Notes: generated from the sequence alone by a model not told the origin. A stretch of DNA of 64,000 bases from Streptomyces griseus subsp. griseus (GCF_003610995.1 NZ_CP032543.1:1426001-1490000); one strand, 5' to 3'; positions 29,845-39,517 are shown, numbered from the stretch's first letter. Made by a program: numbers and translations.

Positions 29845-30273
29845 TCAGGCGTCCGGGCCCGCGACGAGCTGCCCGCCCTCGGCGGTGACGGGGACGGCGG
29901 GCAGCGGCACGGTGGCCGGGCCCTGGACGACCTCGCCGGTGGTCGTGTCGAAGCGACTGCCGTGGCAGGCGCAGTGGCCCTCGGTGCCCTCGATCTTGGT
30001 CAGGACGCAGCCGCCATGGGTGCACTGGGCGCTGAACGCCTTGTACTCGCCCTTCGCCGGGCAGCTCACGACGAGGCGCTGCTCGCGGTAGAGCTTGGCG
30101 CCGCCGACGGGCACATCGGAGGCCTCGCCGAGGGCGACGGGGGCGGTGGGGGTGGGCGTCTTGGCGTGGCCGAGCTTGGACTCGGTGGAGCAGGCGGCCG
30201 CTCCCAGCCCGGCGGCACCGGCGAGCGCGGCGCCCTTCAGCACGGTACGGCGGGCGGCGGGCAGGCCGGGCAT
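29845..30273 (-). CDS. Rieske [2Fe-2S] protein, exported (Tat/lipobox)
   Basis: A 142-residue protein. The N-terminus ARRTVLKGAALAGAAGLGAAACS has a twin-arginine pattern and a lipobox-like Cys, so it is likely an outer-surface lipoprotein. The Rieske motifs are CTHGGC and CACHGS, giving Cys-x-His and Cys-x2-His ligands plus the disulfide cysteines of bc1-type Rieske proteins. It is far shorter than the QcrA subunit and stands alone, so a separate electron-transfer role is likely. Start ATG at 30273 with GGAG upstream. Confidence 0.87.
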   Translation of the reverse strand: MPGLPAARRTVLKGAALAGAAGLGAAACSTESKLGHAKTPTPTAPVALGEASDVPVGGAKLYREQRLVVSCPAKGEYKAFSAQCTHGGCVLTKIEGTEGHCACHGSRFDTTTGEVVQGPATVPLPAVPVTAEGGQLVAGPDA

Positions 30274-30421
30274 GCGGACTCCACGGATCGTTGTTCGGGG
30301 TGGGGCGGTGTCGCCGGGCGGGCGGGGAGGCGGCGAAGGGGGCGGCCGTCTGTCTCCCGCAGGTGACGGAACCGACGATACCGGCGGGGAACGGACGGCC
30401 TGCGGCCGGGCCCGGTCATGG

Positions 30422-30455
30422 CTGTGGCCCCCTCCCGGACGGGAGGGGGCCACAG
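30422..30455 (-). terminator. Terminator of uvrA
   Basis: A 16-bp perfect stem (30422-30437 with 30440-30455), nine bases after the uvrA stop. Confidence 0.8.
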
Positions 30456-30463
30456 TCGTCGGC

Positions 30464-33400
30464 TCACGCCTTGCGGGCGCGCGTCGCCTTCTTGGCGGTG
30501 GTCTTCGTGGCCGACGCCTTCTTGGCCGCGGCCTTGGACGCCGTCGCCTTGGACGCCGTGGCCTTGGTGGCGGTCGCCTTCTTGGTGGCAGCCGTCGCCG
30601 TGGCCTTCTTCCTGGCGGCCGCCGTGGTCTTCTTCGCGGCCGGCCTACGGGCCGTCCCGCGGCCCGTAGGCACCGCGGCCTCGCTGATCCGGTCCGCGTC
30701 CAGGATCCCCTGGAGGAACTTCCCGGTGTGGCTGGCGGGGACCGAGGCGACCTGCTCGGGCGTCCCCTCGGCGACCACCAGACCGCCGCCGTTGCCGCCT
30801 TCGGGGCCCATGTCGATGACCCAGTCGGCGGTCTTGATGACGTCCAGGTTGTGCTCGATGACGATCACCGAGTTGCCCTTGTCGACCAGGCCGGAGAGGA
30901 CCGTGATCAGCTTGCTGATGTCCTCGAAGTGGAGACCGGTGGTCGGCTCGTCCAGGACGTACACCGTGCGGCCGGTGGAGCGCTTCTGGAGCTCGCTCGC
31001 CAGCTTGACGCGCTGCGCCTCACCGCCGGAGAGGGTCGGCGCGGACTGCCCGAGCCGGACGTAGCCGAGGCCCACCTCGTTGAGCGTACGGAGGTGGCGG
31101 GCGATCGTCGGGACGGCCTCGAAGAACTCCAGGCCCTCCTCGATCGGCATGTCCAGCACCTCGGCGATGGACTTGCCCTTGTAGTGGACCTCCAGGGTCT
31201 CCCGGTTGTAGCGCGCACCGTGGCAGACCTCGCACGGGACGTACACATCGGGCAGGAAGTTCATCTCGATCTTGATCGTGCCGTCGCCGGAGCAGTTCTC
31301 GCAGCGGCCACCCTTGACGTTGAAGGAGAAGCGGCCCGGCAGATAGCCGCGCACCTTCGCCTCCATCGTCTCGGCGAAGAGCCTGCGGACATGGTCGAAG
31401 ACTCCGGTGTACGTCGCCGGGTTGGACCGGGGGGTCCGGCCGATCGGCGACTGGTCGACGTGGACCACCTTGTCGACGAGGTCGTCGCCGTCGACGCGGG
31501 TGTGGCGGCCGGGGACCGACTTGGCGCCGTTCAGCTCACGGGCCAGGTGGGTGTAGAGGATGTCGTTGACCAGGGTCGACTTCCCGGACCCGGAGACGCC
31601 GGTGACGGCGGTGAGCACGCCGAGCGGGAAGGAGACGTCGATGTCGTGGAGGTTGTTCTCCCGGGCGCCGTGCACCGTGAGGCTGCGGGCCGGGTCGACC
31701 GGGCGGCGGGCATCCGGTGTCGGGATGGACCGCTTGCCGGACAGATACTGGCCGGTGATCGACTCCTTGTTGGCCAGCAGCTCCTTGAGCGAGCCGGAGT
31801 GGACGACCTTGCCGCCGTGCTCACCCGCGCCGGGGCCGATGTCGACGACCCAGTCGGCCACCTTGATCGTGTCCTCGTCGTGCTCCACCACGATGAGCGT
31901 GTTCCCCATGTCGCGGAGCCGGACCAGGGTCTCGATCAGGCGGTGGTTGTCGCGCTGGTGCAGGCCGATGGACGGCTCGTCCAGGACGTACAGCACACCG
32001 ACCAGGCCGGAGCCGATCTGGGTGGCGAGCCGGATGCGCTGGGCCTCGCCGCCGGAGAGCGTGCCGGCCGCGCGGTTCAGCGAGAGGTAGTCCAGGCCGA
32101 CGTCGACCAGGAACTTCAGCCGCTCGTTGACCTCCTTGAGGACCCGCTCGGCGATCTTCTTGTCGCGGGCGTTCAGCTTCAGGCGGCCGAGGAACTCGGC
32201 GCACTCGCTGATCGACATCGCGGAGACCTCGGCGATGGACTTCTCCATCACCGTCACCGCGAGGACGATCGGCTTGAGCCGGGTGCCCTCACAGGTGGGG
32301 CAGGGCACCTCGCGCATGTAGCCCTCGAACCGCTCCCGGCTGGAGTCGCTCTCGGCCTCGGTGTGGCGCCGCTTGACGAACTGGACCGCGCCTTCGAAGG
32401 CGGGGGTGGTGTAGGCGCGCTCGCGCCCGTACCGGTTGCGGTAGCGGACCTCGGTCTGGATCTTGTGGCCGTACAGCAGGGCCTTCTTGGCGCGCTGCGG
32501 CAGTCCGGCCCAGGGGATGTCGGTGCGGAAGCCGAGCGCCTTGGAGAGCGCGCCGATCAGCCGGCCGAAATACTCCTTGGTGTGCCCGTGGGACCAGGGG
32601 TGGATCGCACCCTCGTCGAGGGACTTCTCCTCGTCCGGCACGATCAGCTCCGGGTCGACCTCCATGCGCGTACCGATACCCGTGCAGTCGGGGCAGGCGC
32701 CGAAGGGCGAGTTGAAGGAGAACGAGCGCGGCTCCAGCTCCTCGAAGGAGAGGTCGTCGTACGCGCAGTAGAGGTGCTCGGAATACATCCGCTCGCGCTC
32801 GGGGTCGTCCTCGGGGAGGTCGACGAAGTCGAGGACGACCATGCCGCCGGAGAGGCCGAGGGCGGTCTCCACCGAGTCGGTGAGCCGGCGCTTGGCGCTC
32901 TCCTTGACGGTGAGGCGGTCGATGACCACCTCGATGGTGTGCTTCTCCTGCTTCTTGAGCGTGGGCGGCTCGGAGAGCTGGATGGTGGTGCCGTCGACCC
33001 TCGCGCGGCTGTACCCCTTGGTCTGGAGATCGGCGAAGAGGTCGACGAACTCGCCCTTGCGCTCGCGCACCAGCGGCGAGAGCACCTGGAACCGGCTGCC
33101 CTCGGGCAGGCCGAGGACCTTGTCCACGATGGCCTGCGGCGACTGGCGGGCGATGGGGCGGCCGCACTCGGGGCAGTGCGGCTTGCCGATCCGGGCGAAG
33201 AGCAGCCGGAGGTAGTCGTAGACCTCGGTGATGGTGCCGACCGTGGAGCGCGGGTTGCGCGAGGTCGACTTCTGGTCGATGGAGACGGCGGGCGAGAGGC
33301 CCTCGATGAAGTCGACGTCCGGCTTGTCCATCTGGCCGAGGAACTGCCGGGCGTACGAGGAGAGGGACTCCACGTAGCGCCGCTGGCCCTCGGCGAAGAT

Positions 33401-33535
33401 CGTGTCGAACGCGAGGGACGACTTGCCCGACCCGGAGAGCCCGGTGAAGACGATGAGGGAGTCACGGGGGAGATCGAGCGAGACGTTCTTCAGGTTGTGC
33501 TCGCGCGCGCCACGGACGATGAGACGGTCGGCCAC
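30464..33535 (-). CDS. uvrA: Excinuclease ABC subunit UvrA
   Basis: A 1023-residue ATPase that finds DNA damage and loads UvrB. Two ABC units are visible: Walker [11 protein letters not shown] and [10 protein letters not shown], signatures [12 protein letters not shown] and [12 protein letters not shown], and Walker [13 protein letters not shown] and [12 protein letters not shown]. Zinc cysteines are in [15 protein letters not shown] and CENCSGDG. The last 65 or so residues are almost only Ala, Lys, Thr and Ser, a histone-like tail. GTG at 33535 is chosen to give the normal N-terminus [15 protein letters not shown]; a GTG four codons upstream is possible. Confidence 0.95.
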   Translation of the reverse strand: MADRLIVRGAREHNLKNVSLDLPRDSLIVFTGLSGSGKSSLAFDTIFAEGQRRYVESLSSYARQFLGQMDKPDVDFIEGLSPAVSIDQKSTSRNPRSTVGTITEVYDYLRLLFARIGKPHCPECGRPIARQSPQAIVDKVLGLPEGSRFQVLSPLVRERKGEFVDLFADLQTKGYSRARVDGTTIQLSEPPTLKKQEKHTIEVVIDRLTVKESAKRRLTDSVETALGLSGGMVVLDFVDLPEDDPERERMYSEHLYCAYDDLSFEELEPRSFSFNSPFGACPDCTGIGTRMEVDPELIVPDEEKSLDEGAIHPWSHGHTKEYFGRLIGALSKALGFRTDIPWAGLPQRAKKALLYGHKIQTEVRYRNRYGRERAYTTPAFEGAVQFVKRRHTEAESDSSRERFEGYMREVPCPTCEGTRLKPIVLAVTVMEKSIAEVSAMSISECAEFLGRLKLNARDKKIAERVLKEVNERLKFLVDVGLDYLSLNRAAGTLSGGEAQRIRLATQIGSGLVGVLYVLDEPSIGLHQRDNHRLIETLVRLRDMGNTLIVVEHDEDTIKVADWVVDIGPGAGEHGGKVVHSGSLKELLANKESITGQYLSGKRSIPTPDARRPVDPARSLTVHGARENNLHDIDVSFPLGVLTAVTGVSGSGKSTLVNDILYTHLARELNGAKSVPGRHTRVDGDDLVDKVVHVDQSPIGRTPRSNPATYTGVFDHVRRLFAETMEAKVRGYLPGRFSFNVKGGRCENCSGDGTIKIEMNFLPDVYVPCEVCHGARYNRETLEVHYKGKSIAEVLDMPIEEGLEFFEAVPTIARHLRTLNEVGLGYVRLGQSAPTLSGGEAQRVKLASELQKRSTGRTVYVLDEPTTGLHFEDISKLITVLSGLVDKGNSVIVIEHNLDVIKTADWVIDMGPEGGNGGGLVVAEGTPEQVASVPASHTGKFLQGILDADRISEAAVPTGRGTARRPAAKKTTAAARKKATATAATKKATATKATASKATASKAAAKKASATKTTAKKATRARKA

Positions 33536-33640
33536 GCCGGTCCGCACCTTTCTAGAGAGAAACGGGGGAACTCAGCCCCCGGTTCCAGGTTATGGGGGGG
33601 CGCCACAGCAATGTGGGAAGCTTTGTCTCCTCCGAGCGTA

Positions 33641-33656
33641 TAGCACGCACATTCGA
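33641..33656. promoter_or_regulatory. LexA-like SOS box between uvrA and the divergent gene
   Basis: TAGCAC-GCAC-ATTCGA matches nine of twelve specified positions of the actinobacterial SOS box TCGAAC-N4-GTTCGA. It lies 106 bp before the uvrA start, in the divergent spacer. LexA control of uvrA is known in other bacteria. The match is imperfect. Confidence 0.4.
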
Positions 33657-33714
33657 TTTACGGTCGCGCTCAGACACCTTCACCCGAATGAGTGGCGGAG
33701 CTAGGCTCGGCCGC

Positions 33715-34403
33715 ATGATGGATCATGCGCGTGACCTGGAAGCTGTACGCGAAGCGACCGACCGGCTGCTGAACGAAGCGGGTAAGTGGGACAACGCCGC
33801 GCTCGCCGAGCCGTCACGGCTGCCCGGATGGAGTCGGGGCCATGTCCTGACCCACTTGTCACGTAACGCCGACGCGCTCGGAAATGTTCTCCGGGGCCTG
33901 CCGATGTACGCGAGCAGCGAAACCAGGGACGCCGACATCGAGAGCGGCGCCCCCCGCCCCTGGCCGGGCAGCTGGCCGACTTCCGGGAGAGCGCGGACCG
34001 CTTGCGGGCGGCGGCCGACGAACCGGCGGACTGGTCCCGTACGGTCACCCTGCGCAACGGTGTGACGGATTCCGCCTCCCGGATCCCCTTCCGCCGGCTG
34101 ATCGAGGTGGAGATCCACCACGTCGACCTGGACGTCGGCTACGAGCTGGAGGACCTGCCGGCGGACTTCACCGAGCGGGAGATCGCCTTCCTCACCGACC
34201 GGTTCGCCGGCCACCCGGACGTTCCCGCCACCACGGTGACCGCCCCGGACGGCCGCACCTGGACCACGGGCGGCGGTGCGGAGGGTCCGGCCGTGTCGGT
34301 ACGGGGCACCGCGGCCGGCCTCCTCGGCTGGCTGGCCGGCCGCCGCGACGGCTCGGCCCTGACCGTGACCGGAGGCGCGCTGCCCGCGCTGCCCGCGCTG
34401 TAG
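33715..34403 (+). pseudogene. Mycothiol-dependent maleylpyruvate isomerase-family protein, apparent frameshift
   Basis: The reading frame from ATG 33715 (MMDHARDLEAVREATDRLL ... LPGWSRGHVLTHLSRNADAL) is the DinB-like N-terminal domain of this family. Near 33950-33963 the frame is lost at a run of C after GCGCCCCCCGCCCC, and the continuing sequence (LAGQLADFRESADRL ... RRLIEVEIHHVDLDVGYE ... ALPALPAL) is in the frame one base back, ending at 34403. One missing C would restore a normal protein of about 230 residues. TAGGCT at 33702-33707 seven bases before the ATG suggests a leaderless promoter. It could be a sequencing error or real decay. Confidence 0.78.
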
Positions 34404-34480
34404 GCGGATTCCCGCCGGGGCCGGGGCCGGGTCCCCTGGACAGCGTCCGGCCCCGGCAGCGACGGATTAGGGTGAGCCGT

Positions 34481-35136
34481 ATGACGTACAGCGGAGCGGT
34501 GAAGGTCGGCGGACCGGCGAGCGTGCACGAACTGACGGATCTGATGATCTCCAAGGTCGCCGTCGGCGCGATGGACAACAACGCCTATCTGCTGCGCTGC
34601 CGGGCCACCGGCGAGCAGCTCCTGATCGACGCGGCGGCCGAGCCCTCCACTCTGCTCTCCCTGATCGGTGACGACTCCATCGCCTCCGTGGTCACCACCC
34701 ACCGGCACGGCGACCACTGGCAGGCGCTGGCCGCGGTGGTGGCGGCCACCGGCGCCCGTACGTACGCGGGCCGGTACGACGCCGAGGGCATCCCGGTCGC
34801 CACGGACGTACCCGTGGAGGACGGCGACACGATCACCGTGGGCCGGGTGGAGCTGACCGCCCGCCACCTGGTCGGCCACACCCCGGCTCCATCGCCCTGG
34901 TCTACGACGATCCGCACGGGGCCCCGCACCTGTTCACCGGGGACTGCCTCTTCCCCGGGGGGATCGGCAACACCCACCAGGACCCCGAGGCCTTCGCGAG
35001 CCTCCTGGACGACGTCGAGACGAAGCTCTTCGACCGGCTCCCCGACGAGACCTGGGTCTACCCGGGCCACGGCGACGACACCACCCTCGGCGCCGAGCGC
35101 CCCCACCTGCCAAAGTGGCGGGCGCGGGGCTGGTAG
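34481..35136 (+). pseudogene. MBL-fold metallo-hydrolase (glyoxalase II-like), apparent frameshift
   Basis: From ATG 34481 the protein has the metallo-beta-lactamase metal motif THRHGDHW and then RHLVGHTP, where the frame breaks near 34882-34887 (CCCCGGCTCC in place of the expected CCCCGGGCTCC). In the next frame follow SIALVYDDPHGAPHLFTGDCLFPGGIGN and VYPGHGDDTTLGAE, ending at 35134-35136. One missing G restores a full protein of about 218 residues. TAGGGT at 34468-34473 is seven bases before the ATG, a leaderless pattern. It follows the preceding frameshifted gene by 77 bp. Confidence 0.8.
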
Positions 35137-35264
35137 CCGGACGGTCGGCCCGGGGCGTCGGACCCGGGCGCCAGGCTCCAGGCACGGCCTTCACCGTGGA
35201 GGAGGACGGGTGGGGGCTGTCCCTCCGGCCGGAGGACATGCAAGTCTGTGACGGCGTACACGCA

Positions 35265-35310
35265 CAGCGGCCGGGGTGGACGGGCTAGCGCCCCTCCGCC
35301 CCGGCCGCTG
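35265..35310. terminator. Bidirectional terminator between MBL gene and terC
   Basis: A 16-bp stem with one mismatch (35265-35280 with 35295-35310) between convergent genes. A perfect 14-bp palindrome at 35222-35235 lies just before it. Confidence 0.65.
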
Positions 35311-35346
35311 CCGGTGGTTCCCTGTGCCGCTCCGGGCGGCCCGGGG

Positions 35347-36366
35347 TCAGCTGCTGACGCTCTCCGGCTGCTCGTCGGCCGCGTCGACGCTCTTCGCCTT
35401 GGCCGCCGCCTCGGCCTCGGCCGCCTCCTGCTTCTTGTTGGCGATCAGGCTGGTGACCGTGGTGACCACCAGGACGCCGCAGATGACGGTGAGCGAGAAC
35501 GGGATCGAGATCTCGGGCACGTGCACCCCGGACTCGTGCAGGGCGTGCAGCACCAGCTTGACGCCGATGAAGCCGAGGATCACCGACAGGCCGTAGCTGA
35601 GGTGGACCAGCTTCTTCAGCAGACCACCGATGAGGAAGTACAGCTGGCGCAGGCCCATCAGCGCGAAGGCGTTGGCCGTGAAGACGATGTACGGGTCCTG
35701 GGTGAGACCGAAGATCGCCGGGATCGAGTCCAGCGCGAACAGGACGTCCGTGGTGCCGATGGCCAGCATGACCACCATCAGCGGGGTGAGGACGCGCTTG
35801 CCGTTGCGCTGGATGAAGAGCTTCGTGCCGTGGTACTGGTCGGCGACGCCGAAGCGCTTCTCGATCGACTTGAGGAGGCGGTTCTCCTCGAACTCCTCTT
35901 CCTCCTCGCCGGCCCGCGCCTCCTGGATGAGCTTCCAGGCGGTGTAGATCAGGAACGCGCCGAAGATGTAGAACACCCACGAGAAGTTCGCGATCACGGC
36001 GGCACCGGCGGCGATGAAGATCGCCCGGAGCACCAGGGCGATCAGCACACCGATGAGCAGCACCCGCTGCTGGAGGTGCGAGGGCACCGAGAACTTCGCC
36101 ATGATCAGGACGAAGACGAAGAGGTTGTCGACGCTCAGCGACTTCTCGGTGATGAATCCGGCGAAGAACTCGCCGGAGGCCTGGCTGCTGCCGAACACCA
36201 GCAGGCCGAGTCCGAAGATCACGGCCAGCGCGATCCAGACGACCGTCCAGATCCCGGCTTCCTTGGTCGACACGTCATGGGGCTTGCGCCCGATGAAGAA
36301 GTCGACGGCGATCAAGGCTGACAGACCAATGATGGTCACAGCCCAAAGGGTCCATGAAACGTCCAC
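35347..36366 (-). CDS. TerC-family membrane protein (manganese exporter type)
   Basis: A 339-residue protein with about nine hydrophobic helices. The TerC signatures are present: FFAGFITEKSLSVDNLFVFVLIM with the acidic Asp-Asn, and DVLFALDSIPAIFGLTQDPYIVFTANAFALMGLRQLYFL. A charged loop EEEEEFEENRLLKSIEKRFG lies between helices, and the tail is Ala/Glu-rich. TerC/Alx proteins move Mn2+ out of the cell in characterised cases. GTG at 36366 follows GGAGG by four bases; that site is paired in one form of the upstream riboswitch. Confidence 0.9.
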   Translation of the reverse strand: MDVSWTLWAVTIIGLSALIAVDFFIGRKPHDVSTKEAGIWTVVWIALAVIFGLGLLVFGSSQASGEFFAGFITEKSLSVDNLFVFVLIMAKFSVPSHLQQRVLLIGVLIALVLRAIFIAAGAAVIANFSWVFYIFGAFLIYTAWKLIQEARAGEEEEEFEENRLLKSIEKRFGVADQYHGTKLFIQRNGKRVLTPLMVVMLAIGTTDVLFALDSIPAIFGLTQDPYIVFTANAFALMGLRQLYFLIGGLLKKLVHLSYGLSVILGFIGVKLVLHALHESGVHVPEISIPFSLTVICGVLVVTTVTSLIANKKQEAAEAEAAAKAKSVDAADEQPESVSS

Positions 36367-36370
36367 TGCG

Positions 36371-36522
36371 CCTCCGGCAGTTCGCTACGGCTACTGATCA
36401 GCGTCGTCGCTGCCGGAGGTCTCTTCCACCCTGGCGCACAGGACGCGCGCCGGGCCGACGCCCCGGGACCAGTCACGGTCCGTACTGACGGGAACGTCGC
36501 GTAAGGAGTACTCCCCTCCGTG
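36371..36522 (-). promoter_or_regulatory. yybP-ykoY manganese riboswitch with Shine-Dalgarno-sequestering platform
   Basis: In minus orientation the leader has the conserved aptamer elements: CGGAGGGGAGTA at its 5' end (36520 downward), GACGTTCCCGTCAGTACGG in the middle, and GAAGAGACCTCCGG at the 3' end (about 36427-36414). CCTCCGGCAG (36419-36410) can pair with the 5' CGGAGG to close P1 or with CTGCCGGAGG (36380-36371), which holds the terC ribosome site. Mn2+ binding should free the ribosome site, so the switch turns expression on. The aptamer class is known; the pairing was worked out here. Confidence 0.82.
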
Positions 36523-36528
36523 CACCGA

Positions 36529-36558
36529 ACAGTACAGGCATCACCAAGGAAAGGTAAA
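36529..36558 (-). promoter_or_regulatory. Promoter of the riboswitch-terC transcript
   Basis: Minus orientation: TTTACC (36558-36553), 18 bases, TACTGT (36534-36529). A start near 36522 would place the aptamer at the very 5' end of the RNA, as expected. Confidence 0.6.
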
Positions 36559-36608
36559 GAAAAGAGTAAAGAGATTGCCAAATGCGCAGCTCAGGGGCGA
36601 TTCGAAGC

Positions 36609-38651
36609 TCAGCGGCCGGCTGCTTTCCGGGCGGCCGTGACCGCCGCGAGGACCTGCTCCAGGACGCGGCTGCCCGGTGGTGTCACCGGCGGCTCATATG
36701 TCCAGGCGTGACCGACCCAGGGGTCGGCGAGGTGACTGTCGGCGACCGGCGTGATCCGCAGCAGCGAACGCCACAGGGGGTCGAGGACCGGTCCGTACGC
36801 ATGCGCGTCCTCGCGGTCCGCGACCATCAGCAGATGCACACCGACCGCCGGGCCCTCGTCGGCGAGGTAGCGGAGCTGGGTGACGGCCCGGTCGTCGAAG
36901 CCGTGCGGGAAGTCGTTGACCACCAGGAGCTGCTCGCCGGTGTCCAGGTCGGGCGGGAGCGAGTCGGCCGCGCCGGCGCGCACCGCCATCTGCACCAGGT
37001 CCACGCGGCGGGTGAGATGGGCGAGGACCGAGGCCACTCCCTGGGGCCCGGCGGCCGGCGGACCGGCGAGGACACCCGCGTCGGCCAGCGGCGCCAGCGG
37101 CCCGGCCGCCGCGCCCGCCGGGTCGATGACATGGACCGAGAACTCACCGGGCGGGTAGACCGCGAGCAGCCGGGCGGCGTGCAGGACGGCGGTCTCCATC
37201 GCGAGGCGGCGCAGCCGGTCGCTGTCCATGAGGGCGGCGGCCTCGGATCCCGTACGCCCGCTGTCGACCCATATCCCCCGCTCCAGCGGCAGCCGGACGA
37301 GCAGCGGGATACGCAGGCCGGTGCGCTCGGGCAGATGGAGGTCGCCGAGGCGCAGGGCCATCGGCAGCTCCATCGGGATGCGGTGGGCGTGCCAGACGGG
37401 GTTGTCCCAGCCCGCGTACGCGGCGGGGAGCGCGGGTTCGACCACGGCGGCTTCGGCGGCCAGCTGGGCGAGGTCGCGGTCGAGGACCTCACGGGCCCGG
37501 GCGGTCAGCTCGTCCCGCTTGGCGCGGGCCTCCTCGCGGGCGCGGTCGCCCGCGCCGCCGATCCGGTTGCGCGGGTCGGAGAGCGACCGGTCCAGCTCCT
37601 GCTCCATCCGGGACGCGGCGAAGTCCACGGCGCTGCGGTAGGCCGCGACGGCTCGGGCCAGGTCCTCGAACATGCCCCAGATCTGGTTGTAGAGCCGCTC
37701 GTCCATCGACCAGCCGGTGGCGTCACCGGCGACCGGCTGCGGCGGCTGCCCGGGCTGCGCGGGCGCCGGGGTGGGCGGCGGTGCGGGCGGGGCGGGCGGT
37801 GTGCTGGGCCGGCGGCGGGGGTGCGCGTAGTTGATGGGGCCGGTGGGGGTCGTGGCGCCCGCGGTGGCAGGGGTGGGGGTGGCCGGGGCAGGTGTGGTGG
37901 CGGGGGTGCCCGGGGCGGGAGCGCCTGCGGTGGGCGTGGCCGGATCTGTAGCAGGATCCGTTCCGGGGCCGGCGCCCGTGCCGGGGCCGGACGGCGTCGT
38001 GGGGCCGGATGACGCCGGGAGCGGCGCGTGCGGGCCCGACGTCTGCCGTACCCGGTCGGCCTCGGGGGTCCGGGGCGGCGGCGGGGCCACCGAGCGGGCC
38101 AGGGACCGGGAGACCGCCTCCTGGATGGACACGGCCAGCTCGGCCGCCCCGGCCAGGCCCTGGTCGGTGAACATCTCGGCCAATCCTGCCGCGTACCCCT
38201 GTCCGACGGCCCGGACCTTCCAGGCGCCCTGGCGGCGGTAGAGCTCCAGGGCGCTGACCGCCGTCTCGCTGTCGAGGCCGGTGAGCGTGAAGGTGGCGAT
38301 CTCGGTGCCGTCCGGCCCGGTGACGGCGACGAAGGGCGCGGCGGTGGCGCCGAACCTGACCGGGCCGCCGACACCCACCGGGAGGGCGAGCAGCACGGTG
38401 ACCCGGTGCACCGTCCCGGGCAGGGCCTCCAGGTCGATGGCGAGGCGGTGGCCGGCCGCGGCCTGGCGGGAGACTTCGAGGCCGGGGAGCTGCGGCGAGC
38501 CGGGGTGGGCGACCCACTCCGCGCCGCGCACCACCCCGTTCTCGTCGGCGAGGGTGGCACCGGCCACGACGGGTGATCCCGCCGACACCCGGATCTCCAG
38601 ACGGGTCCGGGGCAGGACGTGGTTCTGCCCTCGGACCAGTTCGGCCGTCAT
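36609..38651 (-). CDS. TerD-domain protein with long Pro-rich linker and C-terminal ATPase-like domain
   Basis: A 680-residue protein. Residues 1-185 form a TerD-like domain (TRLEIRVSAGSPVVAGATLADENG ... ETAVSALELYRRQGAWKVRAVGQGYAAGLAEMFTD). Residues about 200-325 are Pro/Ala/Thr-rich. The C-terminal 350 residues have a coiled-coil-like stretch and then segments reminiscent of FtsK-type proteins (SVHVIDPAGAAAG, QLLVVNDFPHGFDDRAVTQLRYLADEGPAVGVHLLMVADR), but no Walker A is visible. ATG at 38651. It sits in a tellurium-resistance-type cluster between terD and terC. Function unknown. Confidence 0.78.
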   Translation of the reverse strand: MTAELVRGQNHVLPRTRLEIRVSAGSPVVAGATLADENGVVRGAEWVAHPGSPQLPGLEVSRQAAAGHRLAIDLEALPGTVHRVTVLLALPVGVGGPVRFGATAAPFVAVTGPDGTEIATFTLTGLDSETAVSALELYRRQGAWKVRAVGQGYAAGLAEMFTDQGLAGAAELAVSIQEAVSRSLARSVAPPPPRTPEADRVRQTSGPHAPLPASSGPTTPSGPGTGAGPGTDPATDPATPTAGAPAPGTPATTPAPATPTPATAGATTPTGPINYAHPRRRPSTPPAPPAPPPTPAPAQPGQPPQPVAGDATGWSMDERLYNQIWGMFEDLARAVAAYRSAVDFAASRMEQELDRSLSDPRNRIGGAGDRAREEARAKRDELTARAREVLDRDLAQLAAEAAVVEPALPAAYAGWDNPVWHAHRIPMELPMALRLGDLHLPERTGLRIPLLVRLPLERGIWVDSGRTGSEAAALMDSDRLRRLAMETAVLHAARLLAVYPPGEFSVHVIDPAGAAAGPLAPLADAGVLAGPPAAGPQGVASVLAHLTRRVDLVQMAVRAGAADSLPPDLDTGEQLLVVNDFPHGFDDRAVTQLRYLADEGPAVGVHLLMVADREDAHAYGPVLDPLWRSLLRITPVADSHLADPWVGHAWTYEPPVTPPGSRVLEQVLAAVTAARKAAGR

Positions 38652-38700
38652 TGCGCTGCCCCCTCGACGATGTGTGCTGTGCTGTCCGGCCCCGCGCGGT

Positions 38701-38734
38701 GCGGCTCCCGGAGGCGGGTGCCTCCGGGAGCCGC
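38701..38734 (-). terminator. Terminator of terD
   Basis: A 15-bp perfect stem (38701-38715 with 38720-38734) and GGGT loop. Confidence 0.8.
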
Positions 38735-38770
38735 GCGTGCCGGTGAATGCCTGGTCCCGGTCCGGTCCGC

Positions 38771-39349
38771 CTACAGGTGCGGAAGGATGGACGGCATCAG
38801 ATCCTGGAAGGTGCGGCCGTTGGCCGGGTTCCCGAGGGCCGTCATCTGCCATCCGCTGCCCGCGCGGTGCACCTTCGCCATGATCTGGGCGGTGTACTGG
38901 CCGCCGCCGTCCAGCGTGTACCGGGCGAGCTCCTGGCCGTTGGTCTCGTCGACGATGCGGCAGAAGGCGTTCTGGACCTCCTGGAACGTCTGTCCGGTGA
39001 AGGAGTTCACCGTGAAGACGATCTGGTCGATGTGGACCGGGACGCGCTGGAGGTCGACGAGGATCGCCTCGTCGTCGCCGCCCGAGCCTGCGCCGCCGAC
39101 CAGGTTGTCCCCGGTGTGCTTGACCGAGCCGTCGTCGCTGACGAGGTGGCGGAAGAAGACGACATCGACCGGCTGCTTGTCGGCGAAGAGGACCGCCGAG
39201 GCGTCCAGGTCGATCTCGCGGGTGCGCGAGCCGAACAGGCCGCGGCGCGGAGCCGCCTGCCAGCCGAGCCCCATCCGTACCGCGGTCAGGGTCCCCCCGT
39301 CGTCCTTCTGCAGGCTGATGGCCTGACCCTTGGTCATGTTGACCGTCAC
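38771..39349 (-). CDS. TerD-family calcium-binding stress protein
   Basis: A 192-residue single TerD domain: GQAISLQKDDGGTLTAVRMGLGWQ at the N-terminus, REIDLDASAVLFAD, then the acidic DNLVGGAGSGGDDEAILVDLQRVPVHIDQIVFTVNSF that binds Ca2+ in characterised members, and ARYTLDGGGQYTAQIMAKVHRAGSGWQM. GTG at 39349 follows AGAGGGG by eight bases. It is separated from the large TerD-type gene by a terminator, so the genes are neighbours rather than one operon. Confidence 0.9.
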   Translation of the reverse strand: MTVNMTKGQAISLQKDDGGTLTAVRMGLGWQAAPRRGLFGSRTREIDLDASAVLFADKQPVDVVFFRHLVSDDGSVKHTGDNLVGGAGSGGDDEAILVDLQRVPVHIDQIVFTVNSFTGQTFQEVQNAFCRIVDETNGQELARYTLDGGGQYTAQIMAKVHRAGSGWQMTALGNPANGRTFQDLMPSILPHL

Positions 39350-39517
39350 GCGCTGTCCCCTCTCGGCATTGCCCCGCAACCGTCCGTGTGCGGTTTCCCC
39401 GCACCCTACGCATTCCCCCCGGCGCGGCAGCAGGGTCGGTCCTCTTTTGTGTCGGTCTTGCAACACACCGGGCGGACACCGGCGCGCGACGGCCGCCGCA
39501 CGCCGGTGTGCCGGAGA

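Noticed and set aside
30095..33643. Very long plus-strand open frame opposite uvrA
   Set aside because: It is antisense to a clear UvrA, has the Val/Asp/Gly/Leu-rich composition of a high-GC shadow frame and matches no known domain.
34481..35251. Extended reading of the MBL gene in its first frame to 35251
   Set aside because: After 34885 this frame turns into low-complexity Ser/Thr/Arg/Pro sequence, while the neighbouring frame carries the true metallo-hydrolase motifs.
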